Shown in pieces: positions 10,789-22,847 of a stretch of DNA of 52,868 bases (the first letter of the stretch is position 1; each line of letters starts with the position of its first letter). The position numbers were made by a program, and so were the translations under genes. The DNA comes from Seison nebaliae. Lineage: Eukaryota > Rotifera > Pararotatoria > Seisonacea > Seisonidae. The stretch lies in assembly GCA_023231475.1 (NCBI GenBank), contig JALJEE010001876.1:1-52868 (forward strand), read 5' to 3'. The notes below the pieces were generated by a model. That model saw nothing but the letters and a program-made list of their open reading frames with translations. It was not told the DNA's origin and did no database searches.

Positions 10789-11466
10789 ATGAATATTCTG
10801 TTGAAAGATTATCTTAAACTCTTGTCTAGTATTACCGTATGTATTTATTTCATATCTGCCATCATCTTCTTGACTTATAGTCATGCCACTGCTATTACCG
10901 ACCACACGATTTGTAGTAATGTCACTCAATCTCATTTGAGATTATTACGACCACGTCGGAATTTATTCGAGGAATTACTCCAACAGTTACAAATTATGGC
11001 TAATACGAGTATGTTTCATTTTATCGATATCTCTCATGATGACATCTTATCACAATCATCATCATCGTCATCATCATATTATCCTATGAATGTGAGTATC
11101 ACAAAAAAATATGATTATTCCATCTGTCAAGAATGTCTCTCACATCTGGGCTGTATTTATTGTGATGGGGAAACATCGGACGATTTTGGCAGATGTACAA
11201 TGGCACCATTCTGGAAGAAATCGTCGACATGTTCGTCACCAAATCGAATTCGATATTTCCTCTGTTCGATGACCGTCGAACAATTATGGTATTATATGAC
11301 TGTCATGTACATATGTCTATTTGGAATTGTGCTAAGTATTTGGTTCGTTTTGAAGACTTATGGAAATGTTTGTAAATTTATCATGAAACGTTATCGATAT
11401 TTTCGATATCAAATAGAAACGAATCGACGAAATCGATTGGAAGAGATTGAATATGAAAAGATTTAA
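10789..11466 (+). CDS. PTTG1IP-like PSI-domain membrane protein
   Basis: Single-exon frame of 225 codons starting 113 bp after the SMARCAL1 stop on the same strand. A hydrophobic segment at about 14-36 is a signal peptide or anchor. A cysteine cluster from residue 113 has spacing C-x2-C-x5-C-x2-C followed by further Cys, exactly the spacing of the PSI domain in PTTG1IP (pituitary tumour-transforming 1 interacting protein). A transmembrane helix follows at about 167-190, then a basic, Arg-rich cytosolic tail ending in Glu-rich sequence, again the PTTG1IP layout. The mid-region has a Ser run. Length is close to the family (180 aa in human). The assignment rests on architecture and cysteine spacing, not strong identity. 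Confidence 0.65.
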   Translation: MNILLKDYLKLLSSITVCIYFISAIIFLTYSHATAITDHTICSNVTQSHLRLLRPRRNLFEELLQQLQIMANTSMFHFIDISHDDILSQSSSSSSSYYPMNVSITKKYDYSICQECLSHLGCIYCDGETSDDFGRCTMAPFWKKSSTCSSPNRIRYFLCSMTVEQLWYYMTVMYICLFGIVLSIWFVLKTYGNVCKFIMKRYRYFRYQIETNRRNRLEEIEYEKI

Positions 11467-11554
11467 TTGGATTTATATTCTTCCAACATTCAATTAATCC
11501 GTTGAAGGAAAACATTTTAATTTATCAATAAAATTTTCATGAGAGAAAAAACTA

Positions 11555-14500
11555 TTATTCTTTTTTTATTTGAATATTCGCTAACAATTTACTAAAGGGA
11601 TATTTTACACTATATTCATTGTATAACGGAATACATCGAATACCTGAAAGGAATTAAAGACGAATACCAACAAAAATTGAATGGAAAAAAACTAAAAAGA
11701 AAAACCTGGTCGTATCGCCACCAAGGGAATGATGCATTGTCCCAATAAACTTCCATTTGATTTAATGTTTTGATCTTCTTTGTCTATGACAGCGAATCGG
11801 CAGAAAACCAATTCCGCTTGCTCCACTTTACATCGCCAAGTTTTACTTTCGTTCGTTAACCAAACTGGATTTAATCCATTATATTCTGAATAATTTCATT
11901 GAGTTAAGAAATGTTAATTAATTCTAACCGATCGTTTCCGTACAATAACTTTGTAATTGATTCAGATGATGATACATCGAAACTTCCACACAAGCACTGA
12001 TGAAAGTGGAGGAACTTTTCTTATTTTTTTGTAGAAATCGCGCCGCAATAATTTGGATAATGAACGTTACGGTCGATCCGAAAGCGGAATTCCTTGTCGA
12101 ATATCTTTTATCCCACATAAATTTTGGTTTGAGAACATAACCACATCTAAATCATTTGAATTGATGATTGAATAATTGATGGAATTTAAATAACTTATTA
12201 TTTAAGTTGAATAAACTATGATTGAATTGAACAGGAAGATCAGGTGTTTGGAAATTTAATGCAACCATTTGACAACCAGCTGCCCAATATTTGAGAGGGA
12301 AATAATTGTCAGATCTGATACGTTTCGCATCGGGATAAATTCTCGATAAATGATTCATATTAAAATGAGCGAAATGTTCATTTTTGTTGATATGTTGCAG
12401 CGCCTTATTCTCGTCTAAAGACGTCATACAATATGCTGGATGATCCGAATCTAAATTAATATTAATAGTAAATTCATTAAAGATAAATCGAATAAAACAC
12501 AAAAAGAACCAAATGAAGATATTTTGATGGATTGACAATAATTTATTAATTCTGATAATTCTTTCGCTATAAATTTCTTATCGTCCGTTGGCAAGAGACG
12601 TTTGGTGAATGTTCGATTAAGTGTGATTGTGGTTGTGGGAATGGGAATGGAATTCATAATCTCTTTCAATGTCTGATAAAAGGTCGTAATGTCGTCCTTA
12701 CTCAATAAGGAGACATAGATGCAAGAGGAAGATAAGTGAATTTCAATAATATGTCCAATGATTTCTTGTTTGAGAATGGATGTAATTGCTAATGCAGCCT
12801 TCTCCTTTGAAATTGTACAACTGGTGGCTATAAAATCTATTAACATTTCATCGTGAGTGGAAGCATTGTATTTGAGAGGAGAAACTAAGAAAATAAATTT
12901 GAATAATTTCATTTGTATTAGATATGGAAAAAAAACCGTCAACGATTTCGTTTAATGAAATGTTTTGTGTATTATTTATTTCCGAAATTTTGTCATTCAA
13001 TTTCGATGTTAATTGTTCATTCTGAAAATATTTTGATAAATGAAAATGGATAATGATAATAAATAAAGAAAACTTCGGCATAAATATAATTACTCGTTGA
13101 GGATGATAATGTTGTTTGAGATAAGGAAGAGATTGATGATGAAATAGATGAGGAGACAGTGATATAACTGTTTCGTCGGTTATTGGAGAAAATGCTGTCC
13201 AACTGATGTTGTCCTTCGATCAATGAAGTGAAATGATCGTTACTGAGACTTCGACGTGCCACTTCGTCATTATACGATTCTTTATAACTAAATTGACAAT
13301 TCGATCGATACATATCGAAAAGAAATTGTCGAATTTCTTCATTTCGATTCAAATTAGTTCGAAGACATTTCGAAATGGTTTTCTTAAACGTCTCAATCAA
13401 CAGTTCAATTAGTCGAATAATTGAGAGTTTTATGGTGAAAACTTCAGTGGAGAGGTTTGGATTTGATAAACGAGAATCGATGGTGGAGAAAGCGGAATCA
13501 TTATTCAAATAATTTTCATGAAAAGTCGTATTAATTTCATAATAATAAATCGGATTCTCTATATAATATTCAATGAGATGATTCAGTGTTGGCATTTCAA
13601 TCGTTTCACCGTTATTAGTTATATGAACGAAATTTAATCCTTCTCTTATTAATCGAATATGTTTCACTTGATCACGACACCAAAATGATATGGTATAATT
13701 ATTGAGTGGATATCGCTCATAATACAAAGTATTCGATGCTGAATCCATTAAATGATTCGCCATACCGGAATTGGTTGGAGATGATTTGGAGGATAAACGT
13801 ACGATAAAAGCACCATCAATTTCAATCGAACTCAAAAATAATTCAGTCGTCTCCATCGTCCATTGTGGTTGATACCAATAATTCACTAATAAATCATCAA
13901 AATTCGATGGGAATTGATTGAGAAAAAGTGGAAAATAGATATCTGGTTTCGGTACAATATCTTTCAACGAACCAACCGAATATAATTGTTGATTAATCTG
14001 ATTGACAAAATTCAATGGATGCATTCGATAATGTTGTATGAGAGAATTGAGCGATTGGAATTTCTTGTTCGGATTGATATAGTAGAACATTTCGTTATCC
14101 ATCTCGATTGGTTTGATCAATAATTTTTCGATTTTATTCTCGTAAAATAGAATGATCGCATAATCATTATTAGATGATGGTCGAAGAAGAAATACTCCGT
14201 TATCATGAGTTGAATCCTCATTGAATTGATGAGGTGTTCGATGACGTTCATCTTGACGGTTCTGTATGAAATTCGCTATTCTTCGATATGCTTCCTTCCG
14301 ATCCGTTTTATGATACCAAGGTTCATAATCGATCTTCTCAACAATCTTCTCCATATTCTTCATTTTTGAATCTTTCGTTTCGAAAACTTCTGTCGCATCT
14401 TTGATCAACGGTGTATTATTATCTTGTTCGAGATTATTTATTTTTAATAATCGACTGTTAATTTCGAAAATTTTCATTTCCCACTTTTTCGTCTGCTTAT

Positions 14501-15989
14501 TCCAAAGAAGTAGATTGGCATTGAATAATATCGTATCATAATCATCGTCAACCGTTTCATTCACTTCGAATTTCTTTTTTCCTTTAACAATAATTTTATG
14601 ACGTAAACGATATGGTGACGGTAATTCTTTTAGGCTTGGATCGACATCCTCGATTAACAATTTATCACCAAGAATTTCACGCATCATCTTTCCCATCACT
14701 GCTTGTTCGTTTGGTGAACATCGATTCTCTATCGACAGAATTAACGGATATTCACTTGCTACAAATGCATATTGATTAATTGCATGAAGTACTTCATCTA
14801 AACCGATTTTGGAACATAAAGTATTTCCGTGAGTTACTACTGGCACTTTCGAACCATTACAACGATCCCAAACATCGATCTCGATACAACGACAACCGCT
14901 TCTCAATATCCGAATATATGCGCCAACTGATGATGTTCCACTCAATTGATTTCCATTTAAATAAGAATTGTGAGATGATGAAATCCAATATCGTGATAAC
15001 GGTTCCATCATATTCTGCCTATAACTGATATAATTTATTCCAATTTTATTTACAAAATTCGAATAATCTTTATCGATCGAATTTCCATCATCTGTTGCTG
15101 AATTAATATCGGAGAATAAGAAATTGAAAAACAAATTCACATCAATCTTATCTAACGATCGTTGTGAATGGAAATTGTTGATATTCGATATCGCTTGTTC
15201 ATCGATATCGATCGCTGCTGTATAAATGTGATCAATGAAATATTTTTGAAACATCAAATAATGCGAAGAATTATTCATGTTCCTTAGAGAGAAATTCGTA
15301 TATACATTATAAACTTTTTCGAAGGTGGTGAATAAACCATCAGGTGATTCGATGAAAATATTGAAATTATTCTTCGTATATTTTAATCGATTATAAATTA
15401 GTTCGTTCTGATCTTCGATAATATTCTTACACAATTCCACAAATAGTTTTCGTTCTATAATGAAATTTTGTGCGACATCAATTTCGAATTTGAAATATTT
15501 GATATGATTCCAAATTTTCGTGGTGGGTTTAATTCCCTTTCGATAGAACCAGTTGGTGAGATCTCTTTTCGATTTCTTCAGTCGATTCACATAATAAATA
15601 TTCGAATATTTTAATTCGTTATTATATTCCCGATTACTCCAAATGGTTAATAGATCGTTGGATGAATAATGGACAGAGTTCTCAATTAATTCGATCAATA
15701 ATCTCCTCCAATTATTGAATCGTTCATAATCGTCTTGTAGGACAAAAATGTTACTCAATCGGAATTTCCTTCCATAAAATAATTGAAGTTCATATTTTTT
15801 GGAAGTGGAAGGAATGATACCATCTGGCAATTGTAACTCATCTACATGGATGGCGACGGTATTTCCATTTTTACTTGTTGCTTGTAAGAGTAGATCGAAT
15901 GATGTTAGAAGAATGGCGAAACCTTCATTCACATCTTTCTTTTTAGCAGAGCGAAACTTAATTGGAAGATATGAAGCCGTATCGTTCAT
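11555..15989 (-). CDS. PLCG1: Phospholipase C-gamma without a recognisable SH3 domain
   Basis: Hydrolyses PIP2 to IP3 and diacylglycerol downstream of tyrosine kinases at the plasma membrane. Seven phase-consistent exons: 15989-13074, 13021-12937, 12884-12510, 12450-12195, 12146-11929, 11885-11706, 11643-11555; 1372 aa. Order: PH (about 8-105), EF-hand region, catalytic X box with SSSHNSYLNG and VVTHGNTL (both catalytic His present, IEIDVWD kept), first half of the split PH, nSH2 (FLLRPSS), cSH2 (FIVRLSS), linker, second half of the split PH (KELSELINYC), Y box (HLSRIYP, WAAGCQMVALNFQT) and C2 (GLNPVW). Between cSH2 and the second PH half no SH3 signature (ALYDY, WW, PSNYV) is present; instead there is a Ser/Asn-rich linker with YIYAE, a possible regulatory phosphotyrosine. 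PLCG1 versus PLCG2 is not meaningful in invertebrates. Confidence 0.95.
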
Positions 15990-18035
15990 TTCGGAGAGAT
16001 AATGTGCTTGTAGTTTGTCGGTTCGATAAGTTAGATTCTAGAGGCATTAATAATTCATAAATGGTGGTACTTGCAGGAATGTTTGTTTAGGTATATAATG
16101 ATGGAATAATTCTTCGTTCTCTCTCATTCACATGATCGTGATGCAATGATTAAATAGTTTTGAATAGACTCTCAATAAGAGTTGACCTCCAGAGATGTGC
16201 TATGACTGTACATTCCTTTCATATGATACTCTAATAGTGAAATAATTATAAAGAATAATAATATTAGGAAGAATAAGTCAATTATCGAGGGTTCACACGT
16301 ACGTCTCGTACCTAGTGTCCGATATATACCTCTCGACAATATACCACATGAAATTTTCGGAGGATATCGTACTGTGATAAAAGAAGAAGAAGAATAACCA
16401 GTTCTTCATTCATCAACTTTATTCTATGGGGAATTATAAGAAATCAATAATAAAAAGGAATAATAATTTGTCTGAACTGAAAATGAAATGTCTATAATTT
16501 TATAGAAATAGAATTATTCCAAAATAATGATCATTCCGAATGATATATTGTAAGTTCCATAAAAATTTTCTACAAATTCATTCGACTTAATCAAAACTTC
16601 CAATGGAGGGAAGTTCAGCGAAATTCAATCGGCGTTCAATGAAAATCCGTATGATGTTTCAAGGTGAACTTCTCAATTTATTATTTTTTATATCGAACGC
16701 ATAAAAATCTCAAATCGAGTGTGTCAGTTGGGAGAAATGATAAATGTGTATCAGTTTCAATTATTTATGCAGAAATCTCTGACGAAAGAATATTAATCTT
16801 TACCAACTATTTAAGGTCGTCGAGAAGATGAGAAATCGAATGTCATTAATCATCCAATTCCATTGAAATTCCAATTTCGTTCAAAAGCAAAGGAGAAAAT
16901 AATAAATGCAAAATTTTCTTCTTATATCGGTCGACGAACGAAATAGAATAAAATATGTATATTACTACTCTATAATTGCAATTAATCGTTATTTAATTGG
17001 GTAAATGAAATTCTGATAAGAAAAAGGAGTTTATAGAATAATCATCACAGATAATGATCATAAAAATTGCCGTTTTCAATCGAATATTTTATTGTCCAAA
17101 TTTTTATTTATCACATTCAAAAATTTATTGTTATGGTCTATGAGAAGGATAACATGAGAACAATAACGGGAAAAACACCTACTCTTATTCATTGATATGA
17201 ACTTTTAATATATTTTATTGATTACGTCACATAATTGACAAAAGCAAACAATTATTAATTAGGTGAACAAATTTTTGTTTTTATTGTTCTTTCTCGGAAG
17301 AATTCTCAACTACAAATGTCGCCCAAATATTGTGTTTTCATACAAACGTGACACATGTGACAATGTCGCTCTCTCTCGAATTTTTGAAGTTATCTACAAA
17401 TTACTTTAAAATAATAAACAAATTCCACTAATCGTAACACGGAATAATAATAAGATGTGAACCAATGCGAAAAAGAAAATTTGAAAAAATATAGAAATTT
17501 TCAATTACTCAAATAACTTAAGAAGGATGAATACAATTTTATTACATAACACTTTAATTGGTATTGGAAGGAAAGGAGAAAAATGAAAATCTTCCGGGAA
17601 AAACGAAGAGAGATTCATCAAATGTTTCAACGGAACAATTAAGAGGAATGAAAAGAAAATTATTCTTTTACGTCAATATAATATTAGTATTGTTGATCAA
17701 TAGCTTGCTTATGTAAATAAGAATTATTATTGTGAATAAAAGAACAAAATTAACGACGATAATGATAAGAATAGTAAAATTTCCGTCAAACACAAAAATA
17801 AATGGTCTTAATCAAGTTCATGTCTTAATTGTTAATTATTTATCCTCATTATATGTCTAATTAGAAACATTAGCGACGATAGTTCACATCAATCTGATAA
17901 GAATGCTAATTAGTTACCTTATACGGAAATTGCGGTTCGACATTTCGAAAAATTGAAAGACTTATTTTTATTAATTCAATTTCCTCAATAACAACAGTTG
18001 CCTATTGTTATTGTTACGGTCAAGTAAGAAAGAAG
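15990..18035. other. 2-kb intergenic region upstream of PLC-gamma and the dehydrogenase
   Basis: Shared divergent promoter space, AT-rich. I see no coding frame, tRNA or clear repeat. The minus-strand frame upstream of the PLC-gamma ATG stays open for about 14 codons, so a slightly longer N-terminus is possible, but the PH domain is already complete from the chosen ATG. Confidence 0.5.
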
Positions 18036-19109
18036 ATGGCGAATCTAAATAATCACATAGTGGTTGTCACTGGTTCGACCGGTGGCATCGGTAATGGTTC
18101 TAATTAATTTTAATTATCGATTATTTTTAATTAATATTTTTTTTTTATTTTTGCAGCATTGGTTGCATCGTCAATAAAACGAGGAGCAAATGTTGTTGCG
18201 ATTGGTCGAAGTGATAATAAATTAGAAGAACTTCTATCAAAATTTAATACGGAAAAATGTTTTTTCCATTTTAATGTTTCTAGACTATTTAAATGTAAAT
18301 TTTGTAGTAACGACATTAAAAATCGATTTAATGAATGAAAATTATGAGGCAATTTCTGAAAAACTCAAAAATAGGTTAAATGAAATGTTATTGGTGAATG
18401 ATGAATTGAAAGTATCGATATTAATCAATAATGCTGGTGTCAGTTCCAGATCATCAGTTCAATCCACCAATATGGATGTTTATGAGAAATTAATGAAAAT
18501 TAATTTATTCTCTGGTATTTCTCTCACGAAAACGATCATACCATTTTTCAAGGAGAAATCAAATTCATGTTATCTCATCAATATCAGTTCATTACAGGGA
18601 TATCTTCCATTACCTTATCGATCTGGATGTTTCAATTATTACCTTCATTCGATTTTCATAGTTTTATTCAATTAATTAGATTCCATGACAAAATTTGCTA
18701 TGCAATCATTTGGTGATTGTTTACGATCGGAATTATATGGTGATGATAAAACATCACATATTCATGTTGTCACTGTATCACCTAGTTATGTGCAAACCAA
18801 AATATCAGTCAATGCTCTTAAAGGAAATGGTGATACTTTTCAAAGTTTTACTTCCGCTCGTAATTCTTGTCAATATTTATTTTCCATTGTCAAGGAGAAG
18901 AAAACCATATTTATGATACTGGAGATACACCAGAATATATAGCGGAATGTACATTCAATGCAATCAGTGGGAAAGGAAAACCAAAATCAGATGTATTATT
19001 CGGAGGTATTGTCCACCGGTTAGCTGTATGGTTGAAATTCATCTCTCCTTGGTTCTACACTATAATTATGAGTCGTCGTGCTAGAAACCAGAAAACGGTG
19101 TACAGTTAA
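18036..19109 (+). CDS. DHRS7B-like short-chain dehydrogenase/reductase
   Basis: Classical SDR oxidoreductase of the DHRS7/DHRS7B group. Exons 18036-18090, 18157-18258, 18308-18628, 18680-18844, 18895-19109 give 285 aa, all phases consistent. The NAD(P)-binding TGSTGGIG lies at the extreme N-terminus, NNAG follows, the catalytic Ser sits in NISSLQG, and YSMTK supplies catalytic Tyr and Lys; the Tyr codon is split by the intron at 18629-18679. SPSYVQTKISVNAL and a C-terminal IMSRRARNQK block match DHRS7B closely. Unlike vertebrate DHRS7B, no N-terminal membrane anchor precedes the Rossmann fold, so this form may be cytosolic or held by its hydrophobic C-terminal region. Intron 1 starts GTA; the other three start GTT. 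The substrate cannot be told from sequence. Confidence 0.9.
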
Positions 19110-19513
19110 TTTGGAGATTGGTGAATAAAGTGAATGAGAAAAGAAAGGGAAAAAATATTTTATGTTTCAAAAACAATTTTTAAAAAAATATGATGAATTT
19201 GTTTTTTTTTGGTGAAATTGTTTTAAGTGAAAACTGTTTTTCTCCTGATCTCCTGATCATTTTTTCGATGTAATTAGGAAGAGAATAAATTGTTTAAGAA
19301 AAATGAAAAATCTTTTCAAGAAATATTTCAAGAGGTTTTTTTGTTACCCTTTGTAGTTTGTTCTCCGTTTTTTGTTTTGTTTAAAAAGTAAAATATACAT
19401 TTCGAATAAAGAATTTGAGAGAAGGAAAAAATATAAAAGGGAAAAATGATTTTCTTCAAAACATTATAGAATATATGGAAATCATTTGTGAGAATAAAAT
19501 GATATTTTGATTT
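19110..19513. other. 3' intergenic spacer between convergent genes
   Basis: About 400 bp of T- and A-rich sequence between the dehydrogenase (+) and the p140Cap-like gene (-). It should contain both 3' untranslated regions; AATAAA-type signals occur (for example near 19404). Nothing else is seen. Confidence 0.5.
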
Positions 19514-21018
19514 TTACAGATCTGTTTGAAATGCATGACGATGATAAATCAGCGTCCTTTTAGCAAACGATGATGATGTAACATCTTCCTCTTCATTCAT
19601 ATTCATCAAGGAAGACGAGTCGTTTCCATAGGACTTGAGATGAACTCCAGTTTTCGCCATAACTTTTGCCATGCTTTTCGTTACGGTTGGACCTCGAGTC
19701 TCCCTCAATGAATGATTAATTTGTTGTTGACTTCCATTAACGTTCTGTTCTTTCATGTTCGATAATAATTCCAAATTATCATAATTGTTTCGATATTTAT
19801 TTTGCTTAATTTTCAACTTGATCGAATCTAACCATTCGTCACAAACACGTTTCCATCTCTAAAAATAATAAATAAGAATAATAATAACGAAATTCAGAAA
19901 AAAATATAGAAATCAAACTTCGCTTTCTCGTACTTGGATAAGTTTAGTTAGATAATTGGTCGTTCGTAAAGATTCTTTCCTCATTTCGATTTGTTTATCT
20001 AATTTTAAGATATCTTTTCTCATCTTATACGGAAGATGACGATTAATTCGTGTTTCCATATTCTGAATGATATAATAGGAGAATAATAAATAGATTAAAT
20101 AATAAGAGTAATGAATGAACTTCCATGGCAACTATACGTTTAGTAACGATATGCATAGGTAATGTTTCCAAGGGAGAATCATAAACTTTATCGGTGTTCT
20201 TCAACGAATGTAAGAGTTGAGGAAGAACTGATTGAGAAAAATGATATTTTATCACATCAATCTTCCTCCTCTCATTCATTCGTTTATCAACGTCTACACG
20301 ATTAATGTCTGACGGATAAATTTCATTTGTGGTTGATCTGAAAAAAAGAAATTGAAATTCATTATTATGAGATTACAATGAAATAATCCAACGCTTTCAA
20401 CTGCACAATATCATTCGTTAATTGCTTACATTTAACGATACGTTCTTCTAAGCATCGATGTTCGTCTTGTATTCGGTGATGGTTATCTTTCCATAAACCG
20501 TCATCCGAACTATATTCACTCAATCGTTGATATTCCTTCTCAAGAAATGAGAATTCTCCTGAAACACACAAAATGAATTGTTGATGGTAAAATGGAGAAA
20601 ATATTTAACCTTTCAATTCCACCAACATTTTGGATACTCGTGCCAAGTCTAGTGCGAGACATTCGATGTTGACTAAAGGAACTTTTCCTTTGGAAATCTT
20701 CTGAAATCGAGTCAATTTGTTCGTGTTACTTTCGGTCATTCCGAAGTAATCGCCACAAATATCGTTAACAATCTCTTTGAGAAATTGGAGATTCTCATCG
20801 ATGATCGATGAATCAACATAATACATTTGCATTTTCTGTGCAAATATGTCAGCTGTTCGTTGCATAATCATTCGACTGCAATCGATTTGAGATGATGATA
20901 ATTTGGGAGTTAAAGTCGATTTCGACAAATGAGTAGACACTGATAAATCTTTCGGTAATGCCGAATGGAAAATATTATCATAATTGTCATTATTTCGATT
21001 TCCAATATGATTCCTCAA

Positions 21019-21099
<81 letters not shown>

Positions 21100-22814
21100 G
21101 TTATTGTTATTATTGTTGTTGTTGTTGTTATTGGGTGAAATATGATTAAGATTTTTATCGTCATGATTAATTTCATTTTCTGAAATGGATTTCTGTTTCT
21201 TTCGAATATCTTCGTCAGATAATGGTGGTGTAGATGTGGTGGAATAAGCTGATGATGATTGAATATTCTCATTTACCATTCGTTTGATGGATGGTGAGAT
21301 TTGTGAGAGCGAGTCAGAATATGGTGAAGAGACTGGTGATGTTGATGATGAAGTTCCATCACCGATTGACGTCGCTTTCAACATATAGAGTGATGTATTC
21401 AACGGAATTTTCTCATCCATTATCTGCTTGAATTTATGTTTAAATGTTTGAGCAAGACATTGCGCTTTGTAGTCACATGACGACGATTCCGTTTCGTCAT
21501 TGCAACATTTGTCAGTTCGCTGCATTTTCTCACTTTGTTCCTTCGCCTTTTCCTGGTTGAGCATTCGACGAACCAATTTCTCAATTGAACGATCATCATC
21601 TCTGAGAGTGAACGAGACGAGATTGAGCAAATTCCTCAATTGTTTATCGACTATTATCATATCTTTCTTATCTTCCGAATGATTCAATTGCTCGTCGGAA
21701 TGATGAGAATTATCGACACCAGAATCGATAACAGAATTCGAACAAAATTGTTGTCCATTATTCTCTTTATCTGCTGGATTGGAATGATTCTCTTTTCTTG
21801 ATATATCATCATTCCTTAATATCTTCTTACCATTATGATGATGATGAGAATGATGATTCTTCTCATTAACGGATGTTGTAACGGTTATGGTGGCTGTTGA
21901 TACAGATGATGGAATCATATGATTTGAAGAAACGACGATATCAGTTCGTTTCTGAATATTATTATTATTAATATTATTATGATTATTCGATTGACGAATG
22001 GTATTTGATTTATTGATCTTTCTAGAATTAATATCGATATTAATGATGGATGATGATTTGAGATTTTTATTGTCACTTGAATTATTCAAATTCATATTGA
22101 CATTTCCCATCGAACTTCGTTTTGACGATATTTCATCAACATATTTTATTTCATCTTCCTCCATCACTTGCTCCAATTGGAGACTTTTCATTTTGGACCG
22201 ATTGACCAATTTAGAGGGAAGTGTCGAATTCATCTCGCAGAATTTCATAGAATTATTTTCATTATTATTAATATTAGTCTTAGTGTAACCATTTAAATAA
22301 TTACATCTGTCATCTGCACCCGAAATATTAGATGTCGATTGATACGGTGTTAATTCGATGATTTTGAAGACACTTCCATCACAAATATCATTCAAATCAT
22401 CCAACTGATAAAACATATCCTTCTTAGCGTCGTTGATGTAAACACGGACGTGTGGGAGATTCATGTATGACATGGATAATTGATTAGAGAATGCATTAAC
22501 AAACAATGCCTTAATCGTATCGATACATGAGATGGTCGATGGTAATTTTAATCGTTTTGTTTCCTGTCGATAGATGAGGAAACAAGTTGAATTGGATGGG
22601 AATTTTATTCGTTTGTCAGTCACTCTTACATTCTTATTGTTATTATTGTTATTGGTATTATTGCTGCTGTTGTCGTTATTGTTCAAATTTGGAATTTGAT
22701 GATTTTTCGTTCGATTATTTGTCATGGCAACGCGACGTTCGATTGGAAGACTACATCGATAAGATGAATGTCGACCAAAATTATTATCTTGGCTATTAAC
22801 TGCTTGTCCTCGAA

Positions 22815-22847
<33 letters not shown>

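Noticed and set aside
10675-10789. Possible operon of SMARCAL1 and the PTTG1IP-like gene (113-bp gap, same strand)
   Set aside because: AATAAA signals lie between them, and no trans-splice acceptor context is evident; close spacing is common here.
20958-21149. Plus-strand frame encoding a long Tyr run, and a minus-strand Ile run
   Set aside because: Both are other-frame readings of the ATT trinucleotide tract.
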